Below, in pieces: positions 23,669-32,155 of a stretch of 32,235 bases of DNA. The DNA is from Litoribacterium kuwaitense. Lineage in GTDB: Bacteria > Bacillota > Bacilli > Bacillales > DSM-28697. The translations under genes were made by a program, and so were the position numbers. Positions within the stretch are counted from its first letter, which is position 1. Each line of letters starts with the position of its first letter. The DNA is taken from the NCBI RefSeq assembly GCF_011058155.1, contig NZ_JAALFC010000038.1, positions 1 to 32,235 on the forward strand, written 5' to 3'. Under the pieces are notes generated by a model. That model searched no databases and was not told where the DNA came from. It worked only from the letters and a program-made list of their open reading frames with translations.

Positions 23669-24436
23669 TTGGAATATACCGTAAAGATGCTTGCCAAAAT
23701 GGCCGGTGTTAGCACACGCACACTTCGTTATTACGATGAAATCGACCTTTTGCGGCCGGCTCGCGTGAATGCATCCGGCTATAGGATTTACGGCACCGAG
23801 CAAGTCGATCGCCTGCAGCAAATCCTTTTTTACAAAGAGCTCGGCGTCGACTTAGAGCACATTAAACGCATTGTAACCGATCCATCATTTAATGCCCTGC
23901 ACGCCTTGCATGAACACAAAAAACACCTACAGCAAAAGCATGACCGGTTGAACGCGCTCCTTGCAAGTGTTCAGCAAGCAATTGACTTAACAGAAAGGGG
24001 AATTCCTATGGAGGATCAAGAAAAATTTGCGGCTTTTAAACATGAACAAATCACCGAAAACGAACGCCTTTATGGTAAAGAGTTGAGAGAAGCTTACGGA
24101 GAAAAAACAATTAAAGCCTCCAATAAGCTGTTTAAAAGCATGACCATTGAGCAATACGATGCCTTTAAGCGCCTCGAACAAGAGGTACTAGACACACTAC
24201 AAGAAGCCTATCAAACTGGTGATCCTACAAGTGCGGCGGCGCAAAAAACAGCCGCTTTACACAAGGAATGGCTTAGCTACACATGGCCGACCTATTCGCC
24301 AGAAGCCCATGCAGGACTTGTACAAATGTACGTTGACGACCCACGCTTCTCGGCTTACTACGACAAGCACCAGCCAGGAACCGCCGCTTTCTTAAGGGAC
24401 GCCGTACTCTTTTTCACAGGACAAAATGATTCATAG
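23669..24436 (+). CDS. MerR family regulator, Mta/TipA type
   Basis: A 255-residue regulator. Residues about 1-70 form the MerR winged helix: MLAKMAGVSTRTLRYYDEIDLLRPARVNASGYRIY, then the second helical pair ending KELGVDLEHIKRIV. A dimerisation coiled coil (about 75-110) follows, then a TipAS-like ligand-binding domain (about 120-250) of the type found in B. subtilis Mta and Streptomyces TipA, which bind thiopeptides or other drugs. The start is TTG 23669 with GAAGGAGG seven bases upstream. Its promoter has the 19-bp spacer expected of an auto-activated MerR gene. No adjacent drug exporter is seen, so its targets are elsewhere or limited to itself. Confidence 0.9.
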   Translation: MEYTVKMLAKMAGVSTRTLRYYDEIDLLRPARVNASGYRIYGTEQVDRLQQILFYKELGVDLEHIKRIVTDPSFNALHALHEHKKHLQQKHDRLNALLASVQQAIDLTERGIPMEDQEKFAAFKHEQITENERLYGKELREAYGEKTIKASNKLFKSMTIEQYDAFKRLEQEVLDTLQEAYQTGDPTSAAAQKTAALHKEWLSYTWPTYSPEAHAGLVQMYVDDPRFSAYYDKHQPGTAAFLRDAVLFFTGQNDS

Positions 24437-24442
24437 TTGATC

Positions 24443-24484
24443 GGGTTGCGAACTCGCCATGACGGTATATGTCGCGACCCTTTT
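24443..24484 (+). terminator. Terminator of the Mta-like gene
   Basis: GGGTTGCGA (24443-24451) pairs with TCGCGACCC (24472-24480), including one T-G pair, followed by TTTTG. A second stem (AGCCAGATCC with GGATCTAGCT, 24508-24536) lies before the end of the opposing DedA-family gene and may serve both directions. Confidence 0.65.
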
Positions 24485-24538
24485 GCGAAAAGCTGACCAC
24501 GTCAATAAGCCAGATCCTTTACTTTTGGATCTAGCTTC

Positions 24539-25147
24539 TTAATCTTTTTCAACTTGTATTTGATTGGTTTCTTTGTCAGAATGCACCAATTTTTTTGCCA
24601 ATTTTCGTTTAATGACTAAACCGACCAGAAGAACTGGTACAGCGATGATAAAGATATACAGAGATACATCTTTAACCATGTGCTCGGCCGTTTGACCATA
24701 CATAAAAAACAACGTACCAACGGCATAAAATTTAACAGCTCGCCCCACCGCAGCAAAAACAATGAGTTTCCAGAGCGGAAATTTCAAAAAGCCCGATAGA
24801 ATGGTAAATACTTTAAAAGGAATGGGGGTAAATGCCCCAATCATAACGGCGGCCTCGCCATTTTTGCGAAACATATGATTTGCCTGAACAATCCATTTCT
24901 TTTTTAATATCTTTTCTAATACACCTTTTCCAAGACCACGGCCAATCCAATAGCCAAAAGGCGTGCCGATGAGGCATGCGATATAGCCTGCAGTCGCTAG
25001 CCACAGCGCCTGAGAAGGATTTAATATACTTAAAGACACTTGCGTAAAAAACGCAGGTATCGGAAAAATGACCGCATCTAAAAACGAGTGAACGATTAGC
25101 CCCCAGATGCCGAATTCCATTAAAAAGTCTAAAAAAGCTTGAAACAT
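24539..25147 (-). CDS. DedA family (SNARE-associated/VTT domain) membrane protein
   Basis: A 202-residue integral membrane protein of the DedA/VTT group, which includes lipid carrier flippases and proteins needed for membrane homeostasis. An N-terminal re-entrant region with FPIPAFFTQVSLSILNPS, the GYWIGRGLGKG motif (about 66-76) and the conserved GAFTPIPFKVFTILSGFLKFPLWK segment (about 104-127) are visible. About four further hydrophobic stretches precede a basic C-terminus. The start at 25147 is chosen for GAGGGAA upstream; ATG 25177 lacks a clear site. It stands alone between the MerR gene and the repeat-bearing gap. Confidence 0.85.
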   Translation of the reverse strand: MFQAFLDFLMEFGIWGLIVHSFLDAVIFPIPAFFTQVSLSILNPSQALWLATAGYIACLIGTPFGYWIGRGLGKGVLEKILKKKWIVQANHMFRKNGEAAVMIGAFTPIPFKVFTILSGFLKFPLWKLIVFAAVGRAVKFYAVGTLFFMYGQTAEHMVKDVSLYIFIIAVPVLLVGLVIKRKLAKKLVHSDKETNQIQVEKD

Positions 25148-25284
25148 ACGCGCGTTTCCCTCGTTTTTTGACGTCATTACTTTCTTTTATGGTACCACTG
25201 CCACCCTAAATTCACAACGCAGACGTTACTCAACCTACAAGAAAAAGTACGGCGTAGCGCACGTTCTCCGTCACCTGTTGTCTT

Positions 25285-25405
25285 TCTCGATTCTCTCATG
25301 AACTACTGAAATTCTATTCGCGTCTTCGCTCGCCTCCGTGTCTAAGCCGACAAGTGTTTTCAAGCTACGCCGAAAAATGAAAGGCTCAAAAATATGACCT
25401 TGTCT
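25285..25405 (-). repeat. Diverged single copy of the 130-bp repeat
   Basis: On the minus strand, CTTGAAAAC (25364-25356), GAGCGAAGACGCGA and GTTCATGAG (ending 25295) occur in the order and spacing of the array unit at 2872-3513, with about three quarters of bases matching across this core by eye. The upstream flank also matches: AGACAAGGTCAT before this copy and AGACAAAGTGAT before the array. This shows a dispersed element with a conserved left end. Confidence 0.75.
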
Positions 25406-25443
25406 ACACTGAAAGTGCGGCACGATACCTCACGACACACGCT

Positions 25444-25477
25444 AAAAAGCCCGGCAGTGATCATTCGCTGCCGGGCT
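25444..25477 (-). terminator. Terminator of the second importer operon
   Basis: A perfect stem, AGCCCGGCAG (25448-25457) with CTGCCGGGCT (25468-25477), is followed on the minus strand by TTTTTAGC. It lies just after the last permease gene. Confidence 0.92.
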
Positions 25478-25493
25478 CTACTCTATAATCATC

Positions 25494-26369
25494 TTATTCT
25501 TTTAAGGAACCAATCAGTACGCCTTTGACGAAAAAACGTTGCAGAAAAGGATACAAGAATAGAATTGGAATCGTGGCGACAATAATGGTCGCATATTTGA
25601 TCGTTTCTCCAATAATAAAGCGATCCCCAGCGACAACACCCTGCATCATGCCGTCAGTACTATTTTCAATTAAAATCTCCCGCAGGATAAGCTGTAAAGG
25701 AAATAATTCACGATCACGCAAATATATCATAGCGTTAAAGTATTGATTCCAATGCCCTACCGCATAAAAAAGCGTGATGACCGCTAAAACTGGTAATGAG
25801 AGCGGAATAATGATCCTGAAGAAGATCGTAAAATCATTTGCCCCATCAATGCGTGCGGACTCTTCCAAGCTATCTGGGATGCCTTGAAACGACGTCCGCA
25901 TAATAATAAGGTTCCAGGCACTGATCGCCGTCGGCAAAATCATCGCCCACCTTGTGTCCAGCAGTCCCAAATCCCCGATGAGTAAGTACGTTGGGATAAG
26001 ACCACCAGAGAAGAACATCGTAAAGACGATCATCAACATAATTGGTTTAGCCAGCATCACTTTTTTGCGCGATAACCCATACGCTGCCATTGCCGTCAAA
26101 AACATGTTGATGACTGTTCCAACAATCACATAGAACAATGTGTTGCTATAGCTAATCAAAAGCATCGGGTTATCAAACACCATCTTATATGCCTCAACAG
26201 AAAACCCTAATGGAAATAACAGAAAGCCACGATGTTGCGAAAATTGCGACGGATCACTTACTGACGCAAAAAGAACGTACAAAAAGGGATACAGCGTCGC
26301 AAACATTAGAACGATCATAAAGCACGCGTTAAAGATATCAAACATTTTTTCGCCTCTGCTTCGTCTCAC
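25494..26369 (-). CDS. ABC sugar permease (LplC/YtcP type), second importer
   Basis: A 291-residue permease with about six helices. The EAA loop is a variant, LEESARIDGANDFTIFFRIIIPLSLP (about 177-202), with Ser for the usual second Ala. The C-terminus RFFVKGVLIGSLKE is diagnostic of the group. The start is GTG, with GAAGGAGGG six bases upstream, immediately after the partner gene. It is the last gene of the second Lpl-type operon and a paralogue of the protein at 19626-20531. Confidence 0.93.
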   Translation of the reverse strand: MRRSRGEKMFDIFNACFMIVLMFATLYPFLYVLFASVSDPSQFSQHRGFLLFPLGFSVEAYKMVFDNPMLLISYSNTLFYVIVGTVINMFLTAMAAYGLSRKKVMLAKPIMLMIVFTMFFSGGLIPTYLLIGDLGLLDTRWAMILPTAISAWNLIIMRTSFQGIPDSLEESARIDGANDFTIFFRIIIPLSLPVLAVITLFYAVGHWNQYFNAMIYLRDRELFPLQLILREILIENSTDGMMQGVVAGDRFIIGETIKYATIIVATIPILFLYPFLQRFFVKGVLIGSLKE

Positions 26370-26382
26370 AAATAGCCCTCCT

Positions 26383-27345
26383 TCACCATAGACTGCTGTC
26401 GGTAATTTTCCGGCTCATCGCGTTCGCACCGATCAGAAGCGCAAAATTAATCACTGCATTAAAGAGTCCGACAGCCGCACTATAGCTAAAGTCAGCTTCG
26501 AGAATCCCTTTTCGATAAACGTAGGTGGAGATCACGTCAGCGGTCTCATAGGTCATCGGATTGTACATGAGAATAATCTTCTCATAGCCGATGGTCATCA
26601 TATTCCCCATTTGCAAAATAAATAGAATGACGATCGTCGGCAGAATGCCTGGAATCGTCACATGAATGGCTTGTCGAAAACGTCCAGCACCATCCATGCG
26701 CGCCGCCTCATACAATTGCGGCTGGACATTGGCCATTGCCGCTAGATAAATAATCGAACCCCAACCAATCCCTTGCCAAATGCCCGAACCGACATAGATC
26801 GTTCGAAACCATTCCGCCTCTTGTAAAAAGGACACTGGCTCGAGACCGATAAAAGCGATCAATTGGTTGACTAAACCATCCTTTGACGTAAAATCGACGA
26901 TCATCCCAACGACGACGACCACCGAAATAAAGTGAGGTAAATACGTAACCGTTTGAATGGTTCGCTTAAATGCCATACGCCGCACTTCATTGAGCAATAA
27001 TGCCAATAAAATAGGTGCGGGGAAGGCAAAAAGCAACTCGTAGATACTAATTAAGAGCGTATTGCGAATGAGCGTCCAAAAGTAATAGCCGTTGAAAAAC
27101 TCGATAAAATGATTGAAGCCGGTCCACGGACTGCTCCAAATACCAACCGCTGTACTGTAATCTTTAAAAGCGATTTGCAGACCGTACATCGGAAAGTAAT
27201 GAAATATGACGTAGTACAGAACGGCTGGCAGAACCATAATGTAAATATAGCGGTTTCTTTTGAGGTCTTGACCAAGCCTATACCAATAGCTCTGTCTCGC
27301 AAACTGTGTACTCTCGGCTTTTTTCGTTACAGCCGTTCGACCCAT
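26383..27345 (-). CDS. ABC sugar permease (LplB/YteP type), second importer
   Basis: A 320-residue permease with about six helices, EAA loop YEAARMDGAGRFRQAIHVTIPGILP (about 215-239) and the ending ITDSSLW. It is the paralogue of the protein at 20543-21508; gene order differs, since here the lipoprotein gene comes first. It lies about 26 bp downstream of the lipoprotein gene and 13 bp before the LplC-like gene, so the three form one operon. Confidence 0.93.
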   Translation of the reverse strand: MGRTAVTKKAESTQFARQSYWYRLGQDLKRNRYIYIMVLPAVLYYVIFHYFPMYGLQIAFKDYSTAVGIWSSPWTGFNHFIEFFNGYYFWTLIRNTLLISIYELLFAFPAPILLALLLNEVRRMAFKRTIQTVTYLPHFISVVVVVGMIVDFTSKDGLVNQLIAFIGLEPVSFLQEAEWFRTIYVGSGIWQGIGWGSIIYLAAMANVQPQLYEAARMDGAGRFRQAIHVTIPGILPTIVILFILQMGNMMTIGYEKIILMYNPMTYETADVISTYVYRKGILEADFSYSAAVGLFNAVINFALLIGANAMSRKITDSSLW

Positions 27346-27371
27346 GAGACTCCCTCCTCTCTATGGCAACA

Positions 27372-28955
27372 TCAACGCTCGTTAAAGCGATTAAGTGCAG
27401 CCTGATTAATTTCAATCGCACGTTCTATGCCCATCCCTTTCAATGTCTCAACATAATCATCAAAACCATCAAGCGGCTCTTCACCCATAATAAATTTATT
27501 CACCATGGTTTCCCTGTACGTGTTCACATCATTTAAAATTGATGACAGCTCACCGCTTTCTTCTTCCGTCGGCGAAATGTGCGGCATCACTTTGTCGTGT
27601 TTGCCTTCACCCCAAATGACGATCGCTTCTTGCTGTTCTGGCATTTGCATATATTGTTCAATATAGCGGACATCTTGGACAAATGGCCCGTTGTACCCTG
27701 CTCTTACGTACTGACCAAGCGCCTGAACCATAGGAAGCCCATCTGGATTGTCGGTAATTGTTTTTGTATACGTCGGATAGTCATCTTCCATCGTATAGCT
27801 CTCGCCTTCAACACCGAAGTTAAAGAGCATATGCCCTTCTTCGCCGTAGTTGTAATCGAGCCATTCGATCGTTTCTTCGATCTGTTGATTGGAGGTCGTA
27901 ATCGCTGCACCTATCCCGTTATACGCATGGTCTTTATGCGCAAAATCAGGCACCTCACCCTTTTCCAATGATGGGTAACGAACGGGCGCTAAATGAAAGT
28001 TTGGATCGCCTTTCATCAGCGTCATATAATGGCCTATTCCAGACCCACCGTACGATATAAATGAGCCAAGCTGATTTCCCGTAACCTTCGCATCACGCAG
28101 CTTTGAATCCGTAGCAACAAAGTCAGGATCAATCAAACCTTCTTCATACCATTGGTTCATCAGTGTCAAAAATTCTTTAAACTCCGGCTCGATCGGCCCG
28201 TAATGCACCTCGTTATCCTCATGGTAAAATCCAGGTATCACGCCAAACGCCCCAACAAATGCGTTCGATGCTAAATCTGGCAAAAGCGGAATTTCATCTG
28301 CCTCCCCGTTGCCGTTTGGATCTTCATTTTTAAAAGCTGTCAATACTTCATGCCACTCATCGATCGTCTCTGGTCGCTCAAGCCCTAAATCATCTAGCCA
28401 GTCTTGTCGAATAATTGGTCCAAAAAACGTCAGAAGTTTCTCATCACCGCGTAAAAACGGAAATTGGTATATCCCTCCATCATCCGCAGATATCTGTTTT
28501 CTCCACTCCGGATTTTCCTCTAATACAGCAGAAAGATTTGGCGCATGCTCATCTAAGTAATCATTTAAGCGCACGAGCTTCTTTTCATTGGCATATTTTG
28601 TAATGCCACCTGGAACACCCGTCCATAACCATTCAATGACATCTGGCAAATCTCCTGAAGCCATCATTAAGTTAAACTGCTGGTTGACATCGCCACCAAC
28701 CGGTGGGTGCTCAAAGTCAACTTTGACGCCTGTCCGCTTTTCCAACTCTTGATATGCAGCGACATCATTTAACGTCGTTAAATTCGCGGCTACCGCCGTA
28801 TTCAGTGAATTAAAATAAGTGATTTCTAAAGCACCTTCTTCAGCTCCCTCTCCACTTTCTGTCTCACTTGTCGCCTCATCACTTTGACAGCCGGATAAGA
28901 TGACAATAGTCAAAAGAAGCAGGCTAGACACCCATGACAGCGCTTTCTTTTCCAT
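27372..28955 (-). CDS. Extracellular solute-binding lipoprotein (LplA/YtcQ type), second importer
   Basis: A 527-residue lipoprotein with signal peptide KKALSWVSSLLLLTIVILSGC; C23 is the lipidation site in LSGC, followed by an acidic Ser/Glu-rich linker. The mature part has the NEDPNGNGEADEIPLL calcium-loop-like motif also seen in the first lipoprotein, and a C-terminal DDYVETLKGMGIERAIEINQAALNRF typical of the group. ATG 28955 is preferred because GGGGG lies at good distance; an ATG two codons earlier is too close. First gene of the second importer operon, downstream of its AraC-type regulator. The imported sugar is not determined. Confidence 0.92.
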   Translation of the reverse strand: MEKKALSWVSSLLLLTIVILSGCQSDEATSETESGEGAEEGALEITYFNSLNTAVAANLTTLNDVAAYQELEKRTGVKVDFEHPPVGGDVNQQFNLMMASGDLPDVIEWLWTGVPGGITKYANEKKLVRLNDYLDEHAPNLSAVLEENPEWRKQISADDGGIYQFPFLRGDEKLLTFFGPIIRQDWLDDLGLERPETIDEWHEVLTAFKNEDPNGNGEADEIPLLPDLASNAFVGAFGVIPGFYHEDNEVHYGPIEPEFKEFLTLMNQWYEEGLIDPDFVATDSKLRDAKVTGNQLGSFISYGGSGIGHYMTLMKGDPNFHLAPVRYPSLEKGEVPDFAHKDHAYNGIGAAITTSNQQIEETIEWLDYNYGEEGHMLFNFGVEGESYTMEDDYPTYTKTITDNPDGLPMVQALGQYVRAGYNGPFVQDVRYIEQYMQMPEQQEAIVIWGEGKHDKVMPHISPTEEESGELSSILNDVNTYRETMVNKFIMGEEPLDGFDDYVETLKGMGIERAIEINQAALNRFNER

Positions 28956-29037
28956 GTGCATTTCCCCCTTTTTTCTTCAATGCTCTCTCACGGAAAGCTA
29001 TAGCTATCATGACACAATTTCAAAAAATCTGACTATA

Positions 29038-29060
29038 GACAGTTTGCAATATGCACTGTC
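29038..29060. promoter_or_regulatory. Inverted repeat between the second AraC-type gene and the importer it precedes
   Basis: GACAGT and ACTGTC arms (29038-29043, 29055-29060) are separated by 11 bases, two turns centre to centre. The site lies about 80 bp upstream of the lipoprotein start, where an activator would bind. A TTTGAA to TATAGC pair with a 16-bp spacer lies downstream (about 29025-28999) as a candidate promoter. Operator function is inferred. Confidence 0.4.
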
Positions 29061-29078
29061 CAAATACAGAATGACTGC

Positions 29079-31376
29079 CTATTCTCCTTCTCGTCGACGC
29101 TTCTTAACGACAGGCGCTCCTTTATACTGTCCAGGCGTTACACCTTCATACTTCTTAAACAGTCTGATTAAACCTATATCATTCGCATATCCCACTGCCT
29201 CCGCCACTTCCCCAACTGTTTTATCAGAATAAAGCAGCAAAGATTTTGCATGCGCTAAACGAACACGAGCAATATGTTCTTTTAAAGGTTGACCATGAAA
29301 TTGCTTAAACAATGAAGATAAATATTGGGGGCTTAAACCGACCCAATCCGCGATACTTGCCACATTTAAATTAGGGTCACTATACTGTTCAGCAACATAA
29401 CGCTTCACATTCTCATAAAGAACACGATGCTGCCCACTTAATTGCTGTTTCACTTCTTCACATATTAAGGTGCAATATGATTTTACTTCGTCAAAAACAT
29501 CTTCAGCCGTTTTACATTTAGAGATGTGCTGTAAAATTTCCTGCGGCCATGGTTCGATTCTAACTGTCAGACGATTAAAAACTTTCAGTAATGTACTCGT
29601 AAGATTGAATGCTAAACACCGACCTATTTCCAGGGAAATATTACGATCTTCAAAATTAATTGAAAAAATCTCATCAAGCAATTGTAGCGACGCTGACGTA
29701 TTTCCCGTCATAATCGTATTCATCAATTGTTCCTCAACATCCATAGGGTAATAATAATGAGGCTCTGTGTCCTTGATTTCTTGAAAAAATGTTATTGCCT
29801 GACGACCACGGATAAATTGATACTCTAGCGCTTGCAATGCTTCTTGATAGGCGGTCCGAATGGCGTCATTTCGGTTGTGAAGCATTCCAACACCGATCGT
29901 CACATCAAGCTCAAAGGCTTCTTTCATCGTTTTTCGACAAGACTTTGATATATGTTCGATCCTGTCTCTCCAACCGTCGTTAGGTTTTTTGGAAAAATTA
30001 AACAGCAAAGCATACCGGTCTCTTTCGATACTTGCGACATAAGCGTACCCGCCCAATTCGCGAAAAGCTTCTTCAAAAACATTTGTCATCACGAACTGAA
30101 CGAGCTGCCAATGGGTATAGCTGAGTTCTTCTTGCGGAGGATTCCTATCCTCTACGTCCATCACGAGCACAATAATATACGGAGACACAAGCTTTAATTC
30201 AGATGCGCCTTTTTTTGGCACAGCAATCCCCTTTAACAATTGCCTTAGTGACACTTCTCGAACGCTCGGCGCCTGAATGTGCACCTGCTGCCGCAAATCC
30301 TTCTCTTTATCCCATAATTCCTCAATATGATTAGAAATCATCTGGTATTCATTGACTCCGCGTTTTGTCCCCTGGAAATGCTTAAACAATGAACCCGCTA
30401 GCTCTCGAAGCGGGCGGTAATGTCGCAGGGACAGATAATAAGATAAAAGCAAACCAATCAGTACACAAATCGCCAGAAAAAGGAGTGCGGTCTTTTGAAT
30501 TTCACGAAGCTGAGCGGTATAGACCGTCTTCGGAACTGCCGAAACATACGTCCACCCATTGTTATCCGCTTTCGCATAAGACAGCATATGAGAAGAATTT
30601 TTTAGCGACGTCTGAATGACACCCGACTGCCCTTTCATTTTTTGTACAGTTTTCGTAGACAAATGATCTAAATCTCCTGATTTCATAATTAAGCGGTTTT
30701 GATCATCAAAAATATACACTGTCCCATGATTCGCAGTTTCGATCGTTTCCAATAAACTTCCTATCTTCTCTTTATATAATAGAACACCTAAAATCGCTTT
30801 TGGCTCCGATGAACCATATGGAAGTTTTTGTAAAAAAGGAATGACCTCTTCAGCATCAGCATATGGACTTTTTACAGTTTGGGCTGGTAAATACTCGCTT
30901 ATAGGGATCGGCTCAGCTAACCACTCTTTGTACTCGTTCAAAGATTTACTTGGAAATCCATAGTATGAAAGAAAAAAAACATCAGACGTCGTTTTAATTG
31001 TTGGCGTAACAATGTAATTATTATTTTTAAAATAGACAAAAAAATCTTTAACAAACGGATTCGTATCTAACGTACGTAACTCTTGACTAAACGCAATATA
31101 AGGGTAGGTCTTGTTTTCATACGCTCCGAGTAAGGGCTGGAGCGCTGGATGAAAAGCGACCTGTAAAGCCAGCTGGTCTACTTCATTTAAACGCTGATCC
31201 ATCACTTGCTGAATTTGTTTAAGCATTGCTAGATTTGCCCGACTGCTTAATGTGCGAATGCTTTGTTCCATCCGCTGATACAATATCGTTTCAAACGTAA
31301 CAGGCACGATGAAGATTAGAAGAAAGGACATAAATAACGCAATAAATACGCTTGAACGACTATTGAAAAACTTCAA
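29079..31376 (-). CDS. Membrane-anchored AraC-type regulator of the second importer
   Basis: A 765-residue protein with transmembrane helix 1 at about 9-31, an extracellular Cache-like sensing region (about 32-295), helix 2 at about 297-320 (ALLFLAICVLIGLLLSYYLSL) and a cytoplasmic region. The C-terminal AraC domain (about 665-755) contains LNVASIADWVGLSPQYLSSLFKQF and VGEVAEAVGYANDIGLIRLFKKYEGVTPGQYK. It is directly upstream of the second importer operon on the same strand. It is a paralogue in architecture of the regulator at 15015-17228 but little alike in sequence outside the HTH. The likely role is activation of the importer in response to an extracellular carbohydrate. Confidence 0.88.
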   Translation of the reverse strand: MKFFNSRSSVFIALFMSFLLIFIVPVTFETILYQRMEQSIRTLSSRANLAMLKQIQQVMDQRLNEVDQLALQVAFHPALQPLLGAYENKTYPYIAFSQELRTLDTNPFVKDFFVYFKNNNYIVTPTIKTTSDVFFLSYYGFPSKSLNEYKEWLAEPIPISEYLPAQTVKSPYADAEEVIPFLQKLPYGSSEPKAILGVLLYKEKIGSLLETIETANHGTVYIFDDQNRLIMKSGDLDHLSTKTVQKMKGQSGVIQTSLKNSSHMLSYAKADNNGWTYVSAVPKTVYTAQLREIQKTALLFLAICVLIGLLLSYYLSLRHYRPLRELAGSLFKHFQGTKRGVNEYQMISNHIEELWDKEKDLRQQVHIQAPSVREVSLRQLLKGIAVPKKGASELKLVSPYIIVLVMDVEDRNPPQEELSYTHWQLVQFVMTNVFEEAFRELGGYAYVASIERDRYALLFNFSKKPNDGWRDRIEHISKSCRKTMKEAFELDVTIGVGMLHNRNDAIRTAYQEALQALEYQFIRGRQAITFFQEIKDTEPHYYYPMDVEEQLMNTIMTGNTSASLQLLDEIFSINFEDRNISLEIGRCLAFNLTSTLLKVFNRLTVRIEPWPQEILQHISKCKTAEDVFDEVKSYCTLICEEVKQQLSGQHRVLYENVKRYVAEQYSDPNLNVASIADWVGLSPQYLSSLFKQFHGQPLKEHIARVRLAHAKSLLLYSDKTVGEVAEAVGYANDIGLIRLFKKYEGVTPGQYKGAPVVKKRRREGE

Positions 31377-31548
31377 ATGCCCACCCCTCCCTTGTTGTAA
31401 AAAGAAGTTTTCTATTTAAATTTTTCTATTATTTTAACTCTATTTTTAACGAAGAGGCATCTTTCATTCTATGTTACATGTTATAATCTACTAAAAAATA
31501 TGATTATTTTGTTTTTTATACATTGGTATATAAGGAGTGTTCACACGA

Positions 31549-31900
31549 ATGGAGCCCTCAAAACACATCGTTGCAGTGTCTGCTGTCGTTACAAATGAAC
31601 AAGGGGAGATTTTATTGGTAAAGACTCATCACCGTTCTGAAACTTGGGAGCCGCCAGGAGGACAAGTAGAAGAAGGAGAACCTTTGGACAAAGCGGTTCA
31701 GAGAGAAATCCTTGAAGAGACAGGGATTGTCATCAGACCTGTTGGTATCACAGGTGTGTATTATAATACAACAAAAACATTCTATCAGTCGTATTTAAGA
31801 CAACTTATGAAAGTGGAGAAGTGAACATTCAGCCTGAAGAAATTAAAGAAGCTGCGTTTATCGTTTTCTGACAGAAGACGCCCACTTCAAGGAATGTTAG
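31549..31900 (+). pseudogene. NUDIX hydrolase, broken by two frameshifts
   Basis: The first frame (ATG 31549 behind AAGGAG) contains a complete NUDIX box, GGQVEEGEPLDKAVQREILEETGI, matching GX5EX7REUXEEXGU. It leaves the true frame near 31785-31791 and stops at 31824. The second frame continues with VFKTTYESGEVNIQPEEIKEAAFI from 31791. A second slip near 31860 leads to RFLTEDAHFKEC and a stop at 31900. Each repair needs one added base. The corrected product would be about 118 residues, a little short for the family. An IS200/IS605-type element follows at once, consistent with decay around an insertion. Confidence 0.85.
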
Positions 31901-32051
31901 GAGGTTGTCCAATGAGTAAGTGGGAGATGAATGTCGGTTAGGCGTCAGCCCAAAAGTTGTTTCTTTTTTGTGCTATGATATCATGAGTCTAATATAAAAG
32001 AAAAGCTGAGATTTCGATGAAAATAGATGGTCATAATCATCAGTGTTTTTG

Positions 32052-32144
32052 ATGTACTACCACCTTGTATTCGTTGTTAAATACCGTAGAAAAGTCTTTG
32101 ACGACGACATGTCTGACTATGCAAAAGATATGTTTGTAAAGTGA
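32052..32144 (+). pseudogene. tnpA: tnpA remnant (Y1 transposase, IS200-like), N-terminal part only
   Basis: The 30-residue frame reads MYYHLVFVVKYRRKVFDDDM, the N-terminal strand of IS200-type TnpA. An out-of-frame HNH before it suggests the original start was disrupted by a small indel in the T-run at 32046-32050. The frame stops at 32144, and about 100 residues including the HUH motif and catalytic tyrosine are missing, so it cannot be active. The tnpB start follows 11 bp later, implying an internal deletion of tnpA. Confidence 0.8.
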
Positions 32145-32155
32145 GGTGAAAAGCA

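Noticed and set aside
28999-29012. Possible cre site upstream of the second importer (TGATAGCTATAGCT)
   Set aside because: It lacks the CG centre and the CA end of the consensus; too many mismatches to call.
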